Notes: generated by a model not told the origin, from the sequence alone. Positions 1 to 9,784 are shown, counted from the stretch's first letter. The stretch is 64,000 nucleotides of DNA from a bacterium (GCA_024233545.1 JACKPL010000002.1:186001-250000); one strand, 5' to 3'. Translations and numbers: made by a program.

Positions 1-1
1 A

Positions 2-3000
2 TCAATAATCCGATTGGAATATGAACTTGCCGATTTAGCGCAGTCTGTCACGAGCCCGGTCATAATCCGCGGTTTTGAAATCAAAGAATTATTAGGTGTC
101 GGCGGATACGGAATCGTTTATCGAGTGGAAAAAGACGGAATTGAGTATGCCGTGAAACTGCCCATTGCAAAACATCGGGCTGACCGTGAACCCCGAATGG
201 TACGGGAAGAAAAATTCTTAACATCGGCTGAGTTGTCCCGTATCCTTAATGAGCAGAGGAAAGACGCCTATTTTACGAATCGGGTCTATGGAGATGTGTA
301 TCAAACACGAGAACTCGATCCTGCAATGAAGAGTTATCCGTTGTATGTACTGCCTGTATTTAAGGGAAAAACACTGTGGCAGTACCTTGATGAAACTATT
401 TTTACTCAGGATGAACTTATCGGCATAATGATAAAAATCGTTGCTGAATTTCGTATCTTGGAAGAAAACGGAATTGTAATGAACGATGTAAGCCCCAATA
501 ATATCTTTCTCATGGAAGACGGTACGGTGAGAATATTTGATTTTGGCGTTGCGTTATCAGAAGATCATTTGCCGCACTCTTTCGATGAGCCGTTTCAAGG
601 AGGAACTCGTCCGTTTCTGTCGCCGGAAAGAAATCAAGTTAATGACGCGGCAGATGATTTTTTACGTATGGTATACCGGTATGAATCTTTAGAGCAGTTT
701 TTGGATAATATGGATGAATATCCATCGGTATTTATAAGGCATTTTACACGCCAGCAACTCCGTGAAAATCGATTATTGGATGCGTTTCTTTCCGATGGGT
801 TGTTTCAAATAAAACAACAGATTGCGAACCGGCAGATAAAAACGTTAACCGATGCCCGGAATGCAGTTTCTGCCGCCGTTATACCTATCTTGGCGGCAAT
901 GTTCGATCATCGTTCCGATATTTTTACTCTCGGAACCATTTTTTATTGGATGGGCGTTATGGACAAGTCGGGTTCTGTAAGCGATCTTGAATTAGAAAAA
1001 GTAGCAAGCATGGACGATGTTTCCACATTCCCCTATCTCGCAGAAAGAATGCGTCCGGAGTTGGGCGGTATTGTTCGCAAAATGATACAAAAAGACCCAA
1101 GAAACCGTTATCAAAATTTCGAAGATATCTACAGAGACCTTATCCGTTTCAGCGATCAGTTACAAGAAAATCATGCTTCATTTGCTGGCGGCATGTTACA
1201 GTCGCTAAAGCAAATTCTGTATCCTGATTCTCCGTCAGGAATTACTTCAGATATGGTGCGCGGTATTGCCGAGTCTTGGAAGAAATGGGGTGTTGCGGAG
1301 CAAATGCTCGGTTATTTACCGGCGTTTCGCAAAAACACACAGGCTGTTTATAATGATTTGCGTACCGGATTAGAGCCTTTAGGCATTGATGCTGTCCAGT
1401 ATGAGGAATCTTTCAGGATGTTTGGCGAATTGTTGCCGATAATATTGCAGAAGATCGGCGGAGTTACCCTTGATCAAAAAGAGCTTGTTTTGGAATCCGT
1501 CTATGGAAGCGGCAAAAACGTCGTCATTCATTTTGTTGACGCGCACAATCTTACTGAGGTGGGATTAGATGCATTGAGCGTTGAACACGATAATATGGTT
1601 TCCATGTATCTTCCCGCAAATTTAGAAAATGCGGAAATGTTTTTTCAGATATTAAAACGTGAACTCGATATTCATGTTCTCTCTATGCATCCTGTGCAGG
1701 CGGTTGTATTTGAAACATTTCTCAACCCGAAAGGATTTTTAAGTAAAACGTTGTTTGTCAGTGACAGGATCAGTGGGCGTATCCGTAGTCTGGTAAAGAC
1801 TGCCGCAGAGACTTCGGTGCAAAAGAACGATCCAAAACCGTTGCAGGATATCATTGCTCATCTGCGCAGTGCTTTTCGGCACATTGATGCGATCCGACAG
1901 AAAATTGAGTCTGAAAAAAAGCTTATTTCGTTGCGTCCGATGTTTAATTCGTTTTTAGAGGAACTGATTCAGGAAATTCTCTTCAATCTATCTTCCGCAG
2001 AGGTATCTCTTATTGAAATGATGTTGGCACAAGGCAGAGAAATAGAGGTGCGCGGGTATATTTTTCTGCGTAAATTAGGAGAAGGAGGATTCGGAAGAGT
2101 GTTTCTTGCGGAACGCGACAATACCCTGTGGGCAGTGAAAGTACTTAATCCTCTTGTTGCCGGACAGTTGCGGAATAGAGATTTTCTTGACAAACTTGTT
2201 CGCGTACACATGAATGACCAAAGAATGCATGCTGTCGCATATAATGATGTATCGACATACGAACATGAATATTCAGGGTATCCCTTTATCGCAGTTCCAT
2301 ATGCGGCAGGTAAAACGGTAAGCAAATACATGAATATTCGAGAATTGTCATTGCCGGAAAAAATGGCAGTACTTATTTCCATAACAGATGCCTTCATTGC
2401 TCTTGAAGACAAGGGAATCGTCTATAACGACGTCAGCCCTGCAGATTTTTATATTAGAGACGATGGAACTGTCCGTATACTCGATTTCGGCATGGCAAAA
2501 TCAAGCAATGATGAAACATATGATATACAAGATGCCTTTATTATCGGCACCATGCCGTATATATCGCCGGAATTGGAAGCATTTCGCTTATTGGAAGAGT
2601 TTGTCAGGAAAATGCGTGATATATCTGATGCTCAGCTTTCCGATTTTATGGATTCGATTAAATCAAAATTTGAAGCTCTGGTGAATGCGGATACTCTTGA
2701 GCGGAACGAAAAATACCAAACGTTTATAGCGCAAACGCTCGTTGAATTGAAACGGCAGTTTCAGTCTCAAACAATACCTCTTCATCGAATCCGGAAGGAA
2801 TTGGAACAAGCGGTAACTGCAGTTATGTTTTCTCTCATTGATCATCAAAGCGATCAATTTGAGGTGGGCATCCTCTTTTCAGAAATCGTGCTGGGAGAAC
2901 CAATCGGCCTGAACGCCGCGCCGTATTTCTTCACTGGTGCAGTCGAATTTAAAGATGCCGATCCGGATTTTAAACCGTTGGACTCTATTCATCCTGTGTT

Positions 3001-5503
3001 GGCGTCTATTATGAAGAAAACAATGCGGCATAAAAAGTCGGAGCGGTACAGAAACTTTAAAGAACTTAAAGCCGCACTGGAAAATTTTAGAGATGACATA
3101 ATGGAGCACGCTGTTGTTACGGCAAAGTACGTTGGTGCGCATCCACAGTATAATGTACAAAACAGGCACATTGTTGGGCTGGGATGGAAACAGCACGATG
3201 TATCTTCTATAAATGTTCAAGAAATAGAGCAATTCAAAGAATTTCTCACCGCTCGAATGGATTCTATAGACCGGAAACTCAGCGAAGCGTTTGGCGATAA
3301 TGCTTATTCGCAGACATTTCGGTATTTTGCCGAAATAGTTCAACGTATGAGCGAACAATTTCAGCAGGCGCAAGCGGGCCAGCGGAGTATTCGTATCGAT
3401 GCAGTGCCCGGTGCTCCAAATGCTCCTCCGCTGGAAATCATTTTTGTATCGGGAGAACGATTGCATGAAATAGGCGTAAGTGCATTAACGCAAAAGTCAT
3501 CCCGGCAAATCACGATGTATTTTTCCATTGAGAGCATTACAGGCGGTTCTCCTCATATCTTTTTTCAAAATTTCAAACATGAAATAGACGAAAGCGTCTA
3601 TAACGTAGGGCATACTCAGGCTGTTCTTATGGAATCTTTATTAAATCCTGATGATTCTCAAGCCGTCTTAGGAAACGTAAGTGCCCGTATCCGGTATGAT
3701 ATGTCTCAAGTTGTCCAGAGAGCAGGATTTAATGACTATGATGCGGCATTTTCTTATTTAAATGACATCGTTAATCAGGAATTAGTAGTGCGCCGAAGTT
3801 TAGAAACCAGAAAAGACATAACAAACCGCGAACAAATCTATGCACAACAGCTTGCAGGAAACATAACTGCTTTCGCATTGAAAAGCGCCGGAGAATTGAC
3901 AGATAGATTATTGCTTGATACTGAACAAGTTCTCGATAAAGTATCTATTATGAATCCTCCATCAGCTGAACATAAACAGCTGGGTGCATATGCGGAATTA
4001 TGGACGAAACGGGCAGTTACCTCTATGCTAAAAACACAAATCGAATCGCAAGAGAGCCGTATAGCTCGCAGTAACATACAATTTGATTCTTTTAATACAG
4101 ATGAGGAAAGCCGCAATGCGAAAAAAGTATATTCCGCATCATTTTCGCATTATCTAGAAACACTTCAAGCCATTAAAGCGCAATTTAGTACGGTTGCATT
4201 TGGAGAGGAAAAGGATTCGATTCGCATCGAAAGAATACCCGGTGATTCAAAACAGCGCCCCTTAACACTTTATTTCGTCGATAAAATTGAACTGGATCAT
4301 TTTGGATTAAATGTATATACCGTAAGCGATGATACCGGCGTTACAATCTATTTGCCACGCGAAAGAGCATTTCTGGAACAGAATAATCTCGTATCGGTTG
4401 CACTGCTCAAATTCGAATTAGATAGGCATGTTTATGGTTTATCCTATCCGCAGGCGGTTATTGCGGAATCAATCTTTAACAAGAAAGGAACAGTTGAGTA
4501 TACCGGAGTAATAGGGCAAATAAGCGATAGGATGAGAAATGATTTTGAGTTTTTCTTTGCTCAGGCAGTTCAAAATACTCAAGTGCGTGGTGATTTAAAA
4601 TACATAACTCTATTTAGGCAGTATCTCGAGGGAATCATCCTCAAAGCATTGGAAGATAAACAAATAGCCGAGTCGGATACAACGCTGTCGCCGGCAGAAA
4701 AACGGTTATTTGCTGAAATTATTGAAGACCGTGCCGGCGAAGCACGGTATTATTTGGCGTTGGCCGATTCATATCTTTCGGCTTTATCAGAATCAATGCA
4801 AGATGTTTCCATTCAAGGGTTTATATTGATTGAAAAACTCGGTGAAGGGGAATATGGGCGTGTTTATCGTGCTGTTAAAAACGGAAAAGAATGGGCATTG
4901 AAAATTCCAAAATTGCAAAATCGACAAACACGGCATGAAGGAAGAAGTTCATTCGAATCGGATTTTAAGCCGGTTCACGATAATGAATATTATGCGCTTC
5001 ACCGTGCATATGATGATGTGTATCGGGATGAATATGGTGAATCGTTAGGATATCCTTTGATAGCGGTACCTTATAAACCTGCTCAAACATTGAGCGAAAA
5101 ACTGAGTATCGGCATATCACAGGATGAAGCTCTTGTGCTCATCTCAAAAATTCTTGATGAAATTATTATTCTGCATGATAAAGGCGTTATTCTTAATGAT
5201 ATCAATCCGGGTAATATTCTCGTGTTTCCTGATGGTTCAGTGCGCATAATTGATTTCGGTATGGCTCGCCTCAATTCCTTTATTCCGTCAAGTTTAAAGT
5301 ATCTTGGGCACAAATCGCTGATGGCTTTCGCATCGCCGGAAATACTTGGCATGGGACTGGTCGTTGGAGATTTATCTTTGATATTGCAAGGGACATATAC
5401 TCTTGAGGATTTTTATGTTACCCGTTTGGAAAATTTTATTCAGCTTGGCTTTGATAAAGATGACTTGGCATCAAATCCAGCGTACAAAAAAATTGGTAAC
5501 TGA
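2..5503 (+). CDS. Giant tandem kinase-like protein, 5'-partial, frameshifted near the 3' end
   Basis: The frame is open from the first bases of the window, so the true start lies upstream; the first usable codon inside is TTG at 14 (residue numbers count from it). Three serine/threonine-kinase-like modules are visible. Module 1 has a glycine loop near residue 27, Lys in AVKLP, catalytic loop NDVSPNN (about 157-163) and DFG at 176. Module 2 has LGEGGFGRV near 687, NDVSPAD near 805 and DFG at 824. Module 3 has LGEGEYGRV near 1608, NDINPGN near 1730 and DFG near 1747. Each carries an extra helical stretch of about 100 residues between the APE-like motif (SPE) and the subdomain-IX motif (SDxFxxG). 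Three copies of a second alpha/beta module lie at about 493-574, 1125-1214 and 1401-1492. All ATP-binding Lys and DFG residues are kept; module 2 has Asp for the metal-binding Asn. The stop at 5501-5503 is an artefact of a frame change at the A7 run; module 3 continues in the next entry. The substrate is unknown. Confidence 0.8.
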   Translation, partial: SIIRLEYELADLAQSVTSPVIIRGFEIKELLGVGGYGIVYRVEKDGIEYAVKLPIAKHRADREPRMVREEKFLTSAELSRILNEQRKDAYFTNRVYGDVYQTRELDPAMKSYPLYVLPVFKGKTLWQYLDETIFTQDELIGIMIKIVAEFRILEENGIVMNDVSPNNIFLMEDGTVRIFDFGVALSEDHLPHSFDEPFQGGTRPFLSPERNQVNDAADDFLRMVYRYESLEQFLDNMDEYPSVFIRHFTRQQLRENRLLDAFLSDGLFQIKQQIANRQIKTLTDARNAVSAAVIPILAAMFDHRSDIFTLGTIFYWMGVMDKSGSVSDLELEKVASMDDVSTFPYLAERMRPELGGIVRKMIQKDPRNRYQNFEDIYRDLIRFSDQLQENHASFAGGMLQSLKQILYPDSPSGITSDMVRGIAESWKKWGVAEQMLGYLPAFRKNTQAVYNDLRTGLEPLGIDAVQYEESFRMFGELLPIILQKIGGVTLDQKELVLESVYGSGKNVVIHFVDAHNLTEVGLDALSVEHDNMVSMYLPANLENAEMFFQILKRELDIHVLSMHPVQAVVFETFLNPKGFLSKTLFVSDRISGRIRSLVKTAAETSVQKNDPKPLQDIIAHLRSAFRHIDAIRQKIESEKKLISLRPMFNSFLEELIQEILFNLSSAEVSLIEMMLAQGREIEVRGYIFLRKLGEGGFGRVFLAERDNTLWAVKVLNPLVAGQLRNRDFLDKLVRVHMNDQRMHAVAYNDVSTYEHEYSGYPFIAVPYAAGKTVSKYMNIRELSLPEKMAVLISITDAFIALEDKGIVYNDVSPADFYIRDDGTVRILDFGMAKSSNDETYDIQDAFIIGTMPYISPELEAFRLLEEFVRKMRDISDAQLSDFMDSIKSKFEALVNADTLERNEKYQTFIAQTLVELKRQFQSQTIPLHRIRKELEQAVTAVMFSLIDHQSDQFEVGILFSEIVLGEPIGLNAAPYFFTGAVEFKDADPDFKPLDSIHPVLASIMKKTMRHKKSERYRNFKELKAALENFRDDIMEHAVVTAKYVGAHPQYNVQNRHIVGLGWKQHDVSSINVQEIEQFKEFLTARMDSIDRKLSEAFGDNAYSQTFRYFAEIVQRMSEQFQQAQAGQRSIRIDAVPGAPNAPPLEIIFVSGERLHEIGVSALTQKSSRQITMYFSIESITGGSPHIFFQNFKHEIDESVYNVGHTQAVLMESLLNPDDSQAVLGNVSARIRYDMSQVVQRAGFNDYDAAFSYLNDIVNQELVVRRSLETRKDITNREQIYAQQLAGNITAFALKSAGELTDRLLLDTEQVLDKVSIMNPPSAEHKQLGAYAELWTKRAVTSMLKTQIESQESRIARSNIQFDSFNTDEESRNAKKVYSASFSHYLETLQAIKAQFSTVAFGEEKDSIRIERIPGDSKQRPLTLYFVDKIELDHFGLNVYTVSDDTGVTIYLPRERAFLEQNNLVSVALLKFELDRHVYGLSYPQAVIAESIFNKKGTVEYTGVIGQISDRMRNDFEFFFAQAVQNTQVRGDLKYITLFRQYLEGIILKALEDKQIAESDTTLSPAEKRLFAEIIEDRAGEARYYLALADSYLSALSESMQDVSIQGFILIEKLGEGEYGRVYRAVKNGKEWALKIPKLQNRQTRHEGRSSFESDFKPVHDNEYYALHRAYDDVYRDEYGESLGYPLIAVPYKPAQTLSEKLSIGISQDEALVLISKILDEIIILHDKGVILNDINPGNILVFPDGSVRIIDFGMARLNSFIPSSLKYLGHKSLMAFASPEILGMGLVVGDLSLILQGTYTLEDFYVTRLENFIQLGFDKDDLASNPAYKKIGN

Positions 5504-6626
5504 AACACTCCCTCTTTTAGCAGAGAAAGGAATTTCCGGCGCTGTATCGGGAGATGAAACCCGCAAACAAATGGACAGAGAAATAACTGCGGTGCTTGCT
5601 CAGATGCTCGATCAGCAGAGTGATGTATTTTCACTAGGGGCAGTGTTTTACGTAATGTTAACGGGCAGTACCATAGGAAAAACCGATGCGGATTTTCTCA
5701 TTATCGATCCGTTTTCTCCTGACGGGAGGCAATTTTCACGCTGGGCGCGGTTTGATCCGCCGCTGGAAAAACTGGATACGATACAATATCCGGCAGTTGC
5801 TGAGGTAATATCAACCATGCTTCGCCATAAGAGGTCTGAACGGTATAGATCAATGCGCGAGGTAAAAGCGGCATTACAAACAACGGGCTTTTCCGAATTG
5901 CCGCCATTACAAGCGCGTTTGAGCCGGTCTGAACGGTTGTCCCTGCGCTTGCAGGCTACGCTTCAAAGTGATTTGCCGACTCTGCTCAGAGAAGCGGGAG
6001 TACTTCAAGATGATGTCGATTCTTTAATGGAATTGACCGATGACCAGCGTATTCGAGGCGATTTCCAGCTTCTCGGTGTTGTTGCACGGTTGAAACATCA
6101 ACAACTTCATTCTGTAGTGTTGCGCGCGTACGCACGGGAATTAGTACATTTGCTTATCACTAATGCAGGGATTGAGGAAGTTACCCAACGGTTTATTCGG
6201 CAGGTTACACGGTCGCGGTTTGAACAGATGCGGTCGGTTATTGAAGATAATTGGGATATGCGTTTCAGCAATGATGCGCATTTTATGCAGGAACTAATCG
6301 ATTTTTATGCCGATTCACAATTTTCTGGGGCGAATCGAGATGTTTTTTCATCGCCGGAATTCGACAATCTTGCATCCGCATTAAAGTATGCAGTAGGGAC
6401 ACGTTTGTATATTACACTCATCTTTTCGCCCGGCGAAGTGTATGATGCCGAATCATTCTTAGACCGTCAGGTATTGTTTGTGCGCATCCTTGCCGATACC
6501 GCTCGTCAGGCAGGGTTGAATATCGCAGTATTTGATCGGAAGACCGGCGAGAAAATCGATTCAGAACTCATCTCGGTAATCGAAAGGACGATTTTTCATT
6601 CCCGCGCAGTGGAATCATCGCTATAA
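5403..6626 (+). CDS. Continuation of the tandem kinase-like protein after a frame change
   Basis: The meaningful translation starts near 5493, just after an A7 run; the ATG at 5403 is only the first one in this frame. The protein begins TKKLVTETLPLLAEKG and reaches the subdomain-IX motif LDQQSDVFSLGAVFY, then MLRHKRSERYRSMREVKAAL. These match the C-terminal lobe motifs of modules 1 and 2 (SDIFTLGTIF, KDPRNRY; SDQFEVG, KKSERYR). It therefore completes the third kinase module left unfinished by the upstream frame. About 240 residues follow without a domain I recognise, mostly helical, ending in an alpha/beta stretch. It ends 4 bp before the convergent glycosyltransferase gene. It is unlikely to be an independent gene, since it lacks a kinase N-lobe and I see no ribosome binding site for the ATG at 5403. 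Confidence 0.75.
   Translation: MRIFMLPVWKILFSLALIKMTWHQIQRTKKLVTETLPLLAEKGISGAVSGDETRKQMDREITAVLAQMLDQQSDVFSLGAVFYVMLTGSTIGKTDADFLIIDPFSPDGRQFSRWARFDPPLEKLDTIQYPAVAEVISTMLRHKRSERYRSMREVKAALQTTGFSELPPLQARLSRSERLSLRLQATLQSDLPTLLREAGVLQDDVDSLMELTDDQRIRGDFQLLGVVARLKHQQLHSVVLRAYARELVHLLITNAGIEEVTQRFIRQVTRSRFEQMRSVIEDNWDMRFSNDAHFMQELIDFYADSQFSGANRDVFSSPEFDNLASALKYAVGTRLYITLIFSPGEVYDAESFLDRQVLFVRILADTARQAGLNIAVFDRKTGEKIDSELISVIERTIFHSRAVESSL
5486..5492 (+). other. A7 homopolymer at the frame change
   Basis: Seven consecutive A bases follow a TAC codon. Reading through in frame gives Tyr-Lys-Lys-Ile-Gly-Asn-stop. With six As it would read Tyr-Lys-Lys-Leu-Val-Thr-Glu and enter the downstream kinase frame. 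One surplus base thus explains the break. It could be a real mutation, an assembly or sequencing error, or a transcriptional slippage site. Confidence 0.75.
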
Positions 6627-6630
6627 ATTA

Positions 6631-8322
6631 CTAGCGCATATCAGGGCTCGTCTGTTCTTTCAAAATGTAAAAATCTGCTGGTAGAGGTTGTTGTATCGGT
6701 AACCGTTCGTAATGAGTATTGAGATAATCCCAGAAAAAAGCGGTATGCGGCATAATTGTGTTTATTGTTACGGCAATCATCACCGGTTTTGATGTGTTGA
6801 GGTCATCCAAAAGCATTTTCTGCATGCGGGTTAGAAGAATAGAGAACTGAGGTTTTTCGGTATACTTTAGTTTCGATAAACCGTGGAAATTACCCTGAAT
6901 AAACGATGCGTAGATGAAGCGTGAGGCAGGTTTCCTGTTGCTCCAAATATACACATCGGGTGATGAACCCCAAACAAAGAGCGGTTTGTCTGCCGGTACG
7001 TAAGCCCGAATGATCTCGATCATTTTTCTGACTTGAAGTGTATGGTCGGGATGACGGTATACAGGATTTAAATAATACTCGTTTCCGTAGTGTTTTGAGT
7101 AAACGGAATTTTTTTTCAGCATGTGTTGAGGAGGAATATAATTCCATCGGTCAAATGAAGGAAGCAGTGTGTGCGGGAAAAAGAGATGCATAAAGAGTAT
7201 TGCCGCATAAATCGTAGTTCCTGCAAAAAATACGTTTTGCCGATTTTGCAGGCATCCATAAAGGTAATGAAGGTTGGGGACGACGGTAAGTACTACGAAA
7301 GACGGCATGAGCTGTACAAAGTAATGATAAAAAAATAAACCGCTTACGGCAGTTCCTAGCAAATCCCCTGCATGCCATAGAAGTACCATTGAGAAAAAGA
7401 ACCGCAATAACGGTGGGGCGGTTCTCTTGGCAATCGTGTAAACAGAAGCGATAATACCGCTGAAATAGGGGAGAAATATTAGCGGGTATTCCATCATATA
7501 ATCACGATATATAGTCATCAGAGATTTGAGAATATCAAGTTTCGAGAACCCCGAACTATATATAAAATTAAATTCGAAACTGAGAAACCAAAAATCCCAT
7601 AACGCATTCTTATGCCAGAAATATCCTATAATTAACAGCCATATGCTTCCGGTGCCTAGTATCAGAGCACTGATTGGTTTCCATACGGATTTCCATTCCG
7701 AAGTGTTCCTATGATACAGTATCCATCCAATGCTTAGAACACACACAATGACGCCGCCCGGTTGTTTGAATGCGGTAGCGATTCCTGCTGAAATTCCGGC
7801 AAGAATAATCAATCGGATGCTTTTCTTGAGGATGGCATGAATACCGATAAGCAGTGCACATAATTCGAAAGTTGTCATATACATTTCTGCATTTGGGCTT
7901 ATAGAATCGCGAAACAGCATAAGATGCGATAATACAGGATACAGAAATGCCGCGATGCATGCCGTAAATCGAGAGGAAAACAATCGGATGATTTTGTATA
8001 ATAAAATGGTGGATATACAGTTAAATGCCAATGTTGCAATTGTTACCGCAATGAAATTGTTTCTTCCTGAGCATTTTAAGATGAGCGCGAACAGCTGATA
8101 CACGAATGGAGGCTTATTGTCCCAGAAATCTAAAAAGGGGACTGCGCCGTCCAATATCATTTGTCCGGCGAGTAAATAACCTGCGGTATCAATGTGAAGC
8201 AGATAAAATTTCAGGTATGGGCAATAAACCAATATCCACACTGCAAGCGGACAGCAAATGTCGATTAACAGCTTGACGTGCTCATGGGCAAAAAAAGTGT
8301 AAAGGCGGTTCGTTTTGTTCAT
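6631..8322 (-). CDS. GT-C (GT39/ArnT-type) membrane glycosyltransferase
   Basis: A polytopic membrane protein of 563 residues with about ten hydrophobic segments in the first 400 residues and a soluble C-terminal part. The N-terminal region has the lipid-linked glycosyltransferase pattern: a first loop with an acidic residue (HIDTAGY), GQMILDGAVPFLDFWDNKPP, then a long hydrophobic stretch. This is typical of the dolichyl-phosphate-mannose-protein mannosyltransferase and ArnT superfamily, which transfer a sugar from a polyprenyl-phosphate carrier on the outer face of the inner membrane. The acceptor cannot be told. It is a lone minus-strand gene, convergent with the kinase-like gene (4-bp gap) and divergent from chrA. 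The Shine-Dalgarno sequence is weak (AAGCAG). Confidence 0.75.
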   Translation of the reverse strand: MNKTNRLYTFFAHEHVKLLIDICCPLAVWILVYCPYLKFYLLHIDTAGYLLAGQMILDGAVPFLDFWDNKPPFVYQLFALILKCSGRNNFIAVTIATLAFNCISTILLYKIIRLFSSRFTACIAAFLYPVLSHLMLFRDSISPNAEMYMTTFELCALLIGIHAILKKSIRLIILAGISAGIATAFKQPGGVIVCVLSIGWILYHRNTSEWKSVWKPISALILGTGSIWLLIIGYFWHKNALWDFWFLSFEFNFIYSSGFSKLDILKSLMTIYRDYMMEYPLIFLPYFSGIIASVYTIAKRTAPPLLRFFFSMVLLWHAGDLLGTAVSGLFFYHYFVQLMPSFVVLTVVPNLHYLYGCLQNRQNVFFAGTTIYAAILFMHLFFPHTLLPSFDRWNYIPPQHMLKKNSVYSKHYGNEYYLNPVYRHPDHTLQVRKMIEIIRAYVPADKPLFVWGSSPDVYIWSNRKPASRFIYASFIQGNFHGLSKLKYTEKPQFSILLTRMQKMLLDDLNTSKPVMIAVTINTIMPHTAFFWDYLNTHYERLPIQQPLPADFYILKEQTSPDMR

Positions 8323-8387
8323 TTCTGCTTATTATTTTTGAATAGCGCTCGAAAAATATGAGAACACACTATCAAATAATATCTGCT

Positions 8388-8416
8388 TTGACAAGCTTCA
8401 ACAAATACGGTATTGT
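8388..8416 (+). promoter_or_regulatory. Sigma-70-type promoter for chrA
   Basis: TTGACA (8388-8393), a 17-base spacer, then TATTGT (8411-8416), in the divergent gap between the membrane glycosyltransferase and chrA. The predicted leader is about 70 nt. Only the motif match supports it. Confidence 0.55.
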
Positions 8417-8491
8417 CAGATTTTGGAATAACATTCATCCTTGATGATAAAATGAGCAGTAAACGGAAGAATCTCAGATTAAAAAGTTCTT

Positions 8492-9691
8492 ATGATGGAA
8501 AAAAATAAAACAGCCCTTGGTGAACTAGCGTGTCTTTTTTTAAAGCTTGGGGTAACCGCATTCGGCGGGCCAGCCGCTCATATTGCAATGATGGAAGACG
8601 AGGTGGTAACACGCCGAAAATGGATAGACAGCGGACATTTCCTTGATATGGTCGGCGCAACAAATTTAATACCCGGCCCAAATTCCACAGAAATGGCAAT
8701 TCACATTGGATTGCTCAGGGCGGGATGGCGAGGCGCGGTGGTTGCGGGAGCGTGTTTTATTATTCCAGCAGTAACATTGACAACATGCCTTGCATGGTTG
8801 TATGTGCTGTCCGGGTCTGTGCCGAGCATGGCTCCTTTTTTTAGAGGGGTAAAGCCGGCGGTAATTATGATAGTTCTTAATGCTCTATGGAGGTTGGGCA
8901 GGAAAGGGATAAAAACATATTCTAATTGTATTGTTGCCTGTGTGGCGGTGTTTCTTTGTATCGTGGGTGTAAATCCGTTAGCGTGCTTGTTTTTTGGAGG
9001 GGTATTGGGACTCTTATTGAATGTGGTTAATCCTGCTAAGCACTTCCTTTGGCTGTGTGTTGGGTTGGTAAATTTTGGTTTTATGGTTGTGAATGGTGTG
9101 AGTACATGCACCGGATTTATCGGTTCGTTCTTTCACTCAGCGGCGTTTAGCGCTGTTCAAAAAGCAGAATCTGTTTCATTGTTTAAAATTATGCTGTTTT
9201 TCTTGAAGGTCGGAGCAATTTTGTACGGCAGTGGGTACGTATTGATGGCATTTATTGAGGAAGAATTGGTTCTCAACAGTCAATGGATTTCCTCGTCACA
9301 GTTAGTCGATGCAATTGCTGTAGGGCAGTTGACACCGGGGCCGGTGTTGTCAACAGCGGCATTTATCGGTTTTTTACTTGCGGGAATGAGCGGTGCTTTT
9401 ATTGCGGCGGTATCCATATTTGCTCCTTCTTTCTTGTTTGTTGGAGTATTGCCTTTGCTTATAGACCGGTTGCGCGCATCCAAAATGACATCCGCGTTCC
9501 TTGACGGTGTTAATTCAAGCGTTGTTGTAATAATGGGAACGGTTCTTTGTAAATTAGCATGGACTCTGTCATGGGGATGGCAGGCGTTTTGTATTGCAGG
9601 CATATCGGGAGTATGTGTTTTTAAATTGAAAATCAATAATGCAGTTCTGATTCTCGGCGCTGGAATCCTCGGCCTGATTTTATGGAGGTAA
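8492..9691 (+). CDS. chrA: Chromate transporter, two-domain CHR family
   Basis: This 399-residue membrane protein has two homologous CHR halves. The first carries FLKLGVTAFGGPAAHIAMME and a PGPNSTEMAIHIG-type motif. The second repeats the pattern with FFLKVGAILYGSGYVL and QLTPGPVLSTAAFIGF. ChrA proteins expel chromate, probably by proton antiport, and about 400 residues is the usual size for the fused type. The physiological substrate here may not be chromate, as many CHR proteins are untested. Two adjacent ATG codons (8492 and 8495) are possible starts. It has its own promoter and is followed by the separate fbaB unit. Confidence 0.9.
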   Translation: MMEKNKTALGELACLFLKLGVTAFGGPAAHIAMMEDEVVTRRKWIDSGHFLDMVGATNLIPGPNSTEMAIHIGLLRAGWRGAVVAGACFIIPAVTLTTCLAWLYVLSGSVPSMAPFFRGVKPAVIMIVLNALWRLGRKGIKTYSNCIVACVAVFLCIVGVNPLACLFFGGVLGLLLNVVNPAKHFLWLCVGLVNFGFMVVNGVSTCTGFIGSFFHSAAFSAVQKAESVSLFKIMLFFLKVGAILYGSGYVLMAFIEEELVLNSQWISSSQLVDAIAVGQLTPGPVLSTAAFIGFLLAGMSGAFIAAVSIFAPSFLFVGVLPLLIDRLRASKMTSAFLDGVNSSVVVIMGTVLCKLAWTLSWGWQAFCIAGISGVCVFKLKINNAVLILGAGILGLILWR

Positions 9692-9708
9692 TTTTTTTAA
9701 TAAATCAG

Positions 9709-9736
9709 TGGCTTTTTTTTTGAAAAACACTATAAT
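9709..9736 (+). promoter_or_regulatory. Promoter for fbaB
   Basis: A perfect TATAAT lies at 9731-9736, with TGGCTT (9709-9714) 16 bases upstream as a weak -35 box. The 93-bp gap between chrA and fbaB has no other obvious signal. fbaB has a strong ribosome binding site, AAAGGAGAG, 5 bases before its ATG. Confidence 0.5.
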
Positions 9737-9784
9737 ATACGCAATTTTTCCAATCCATTATTAACCTATAAAAGGAGAGCTAAT

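Noticed and set aside
2879..3466. Long antisense open frame of 195 codons inside the kinase-like gene
   Set aside because: The plus strand encodes a conserved kinase module and a repeat module there; the antisense product has no domain and no ribosome binding site.
8701..9111. Antisense open frame of 136 codons inside chrA
   Set aside because: It lies wholly within the well-supported ChrA coding region and resembles no protein.
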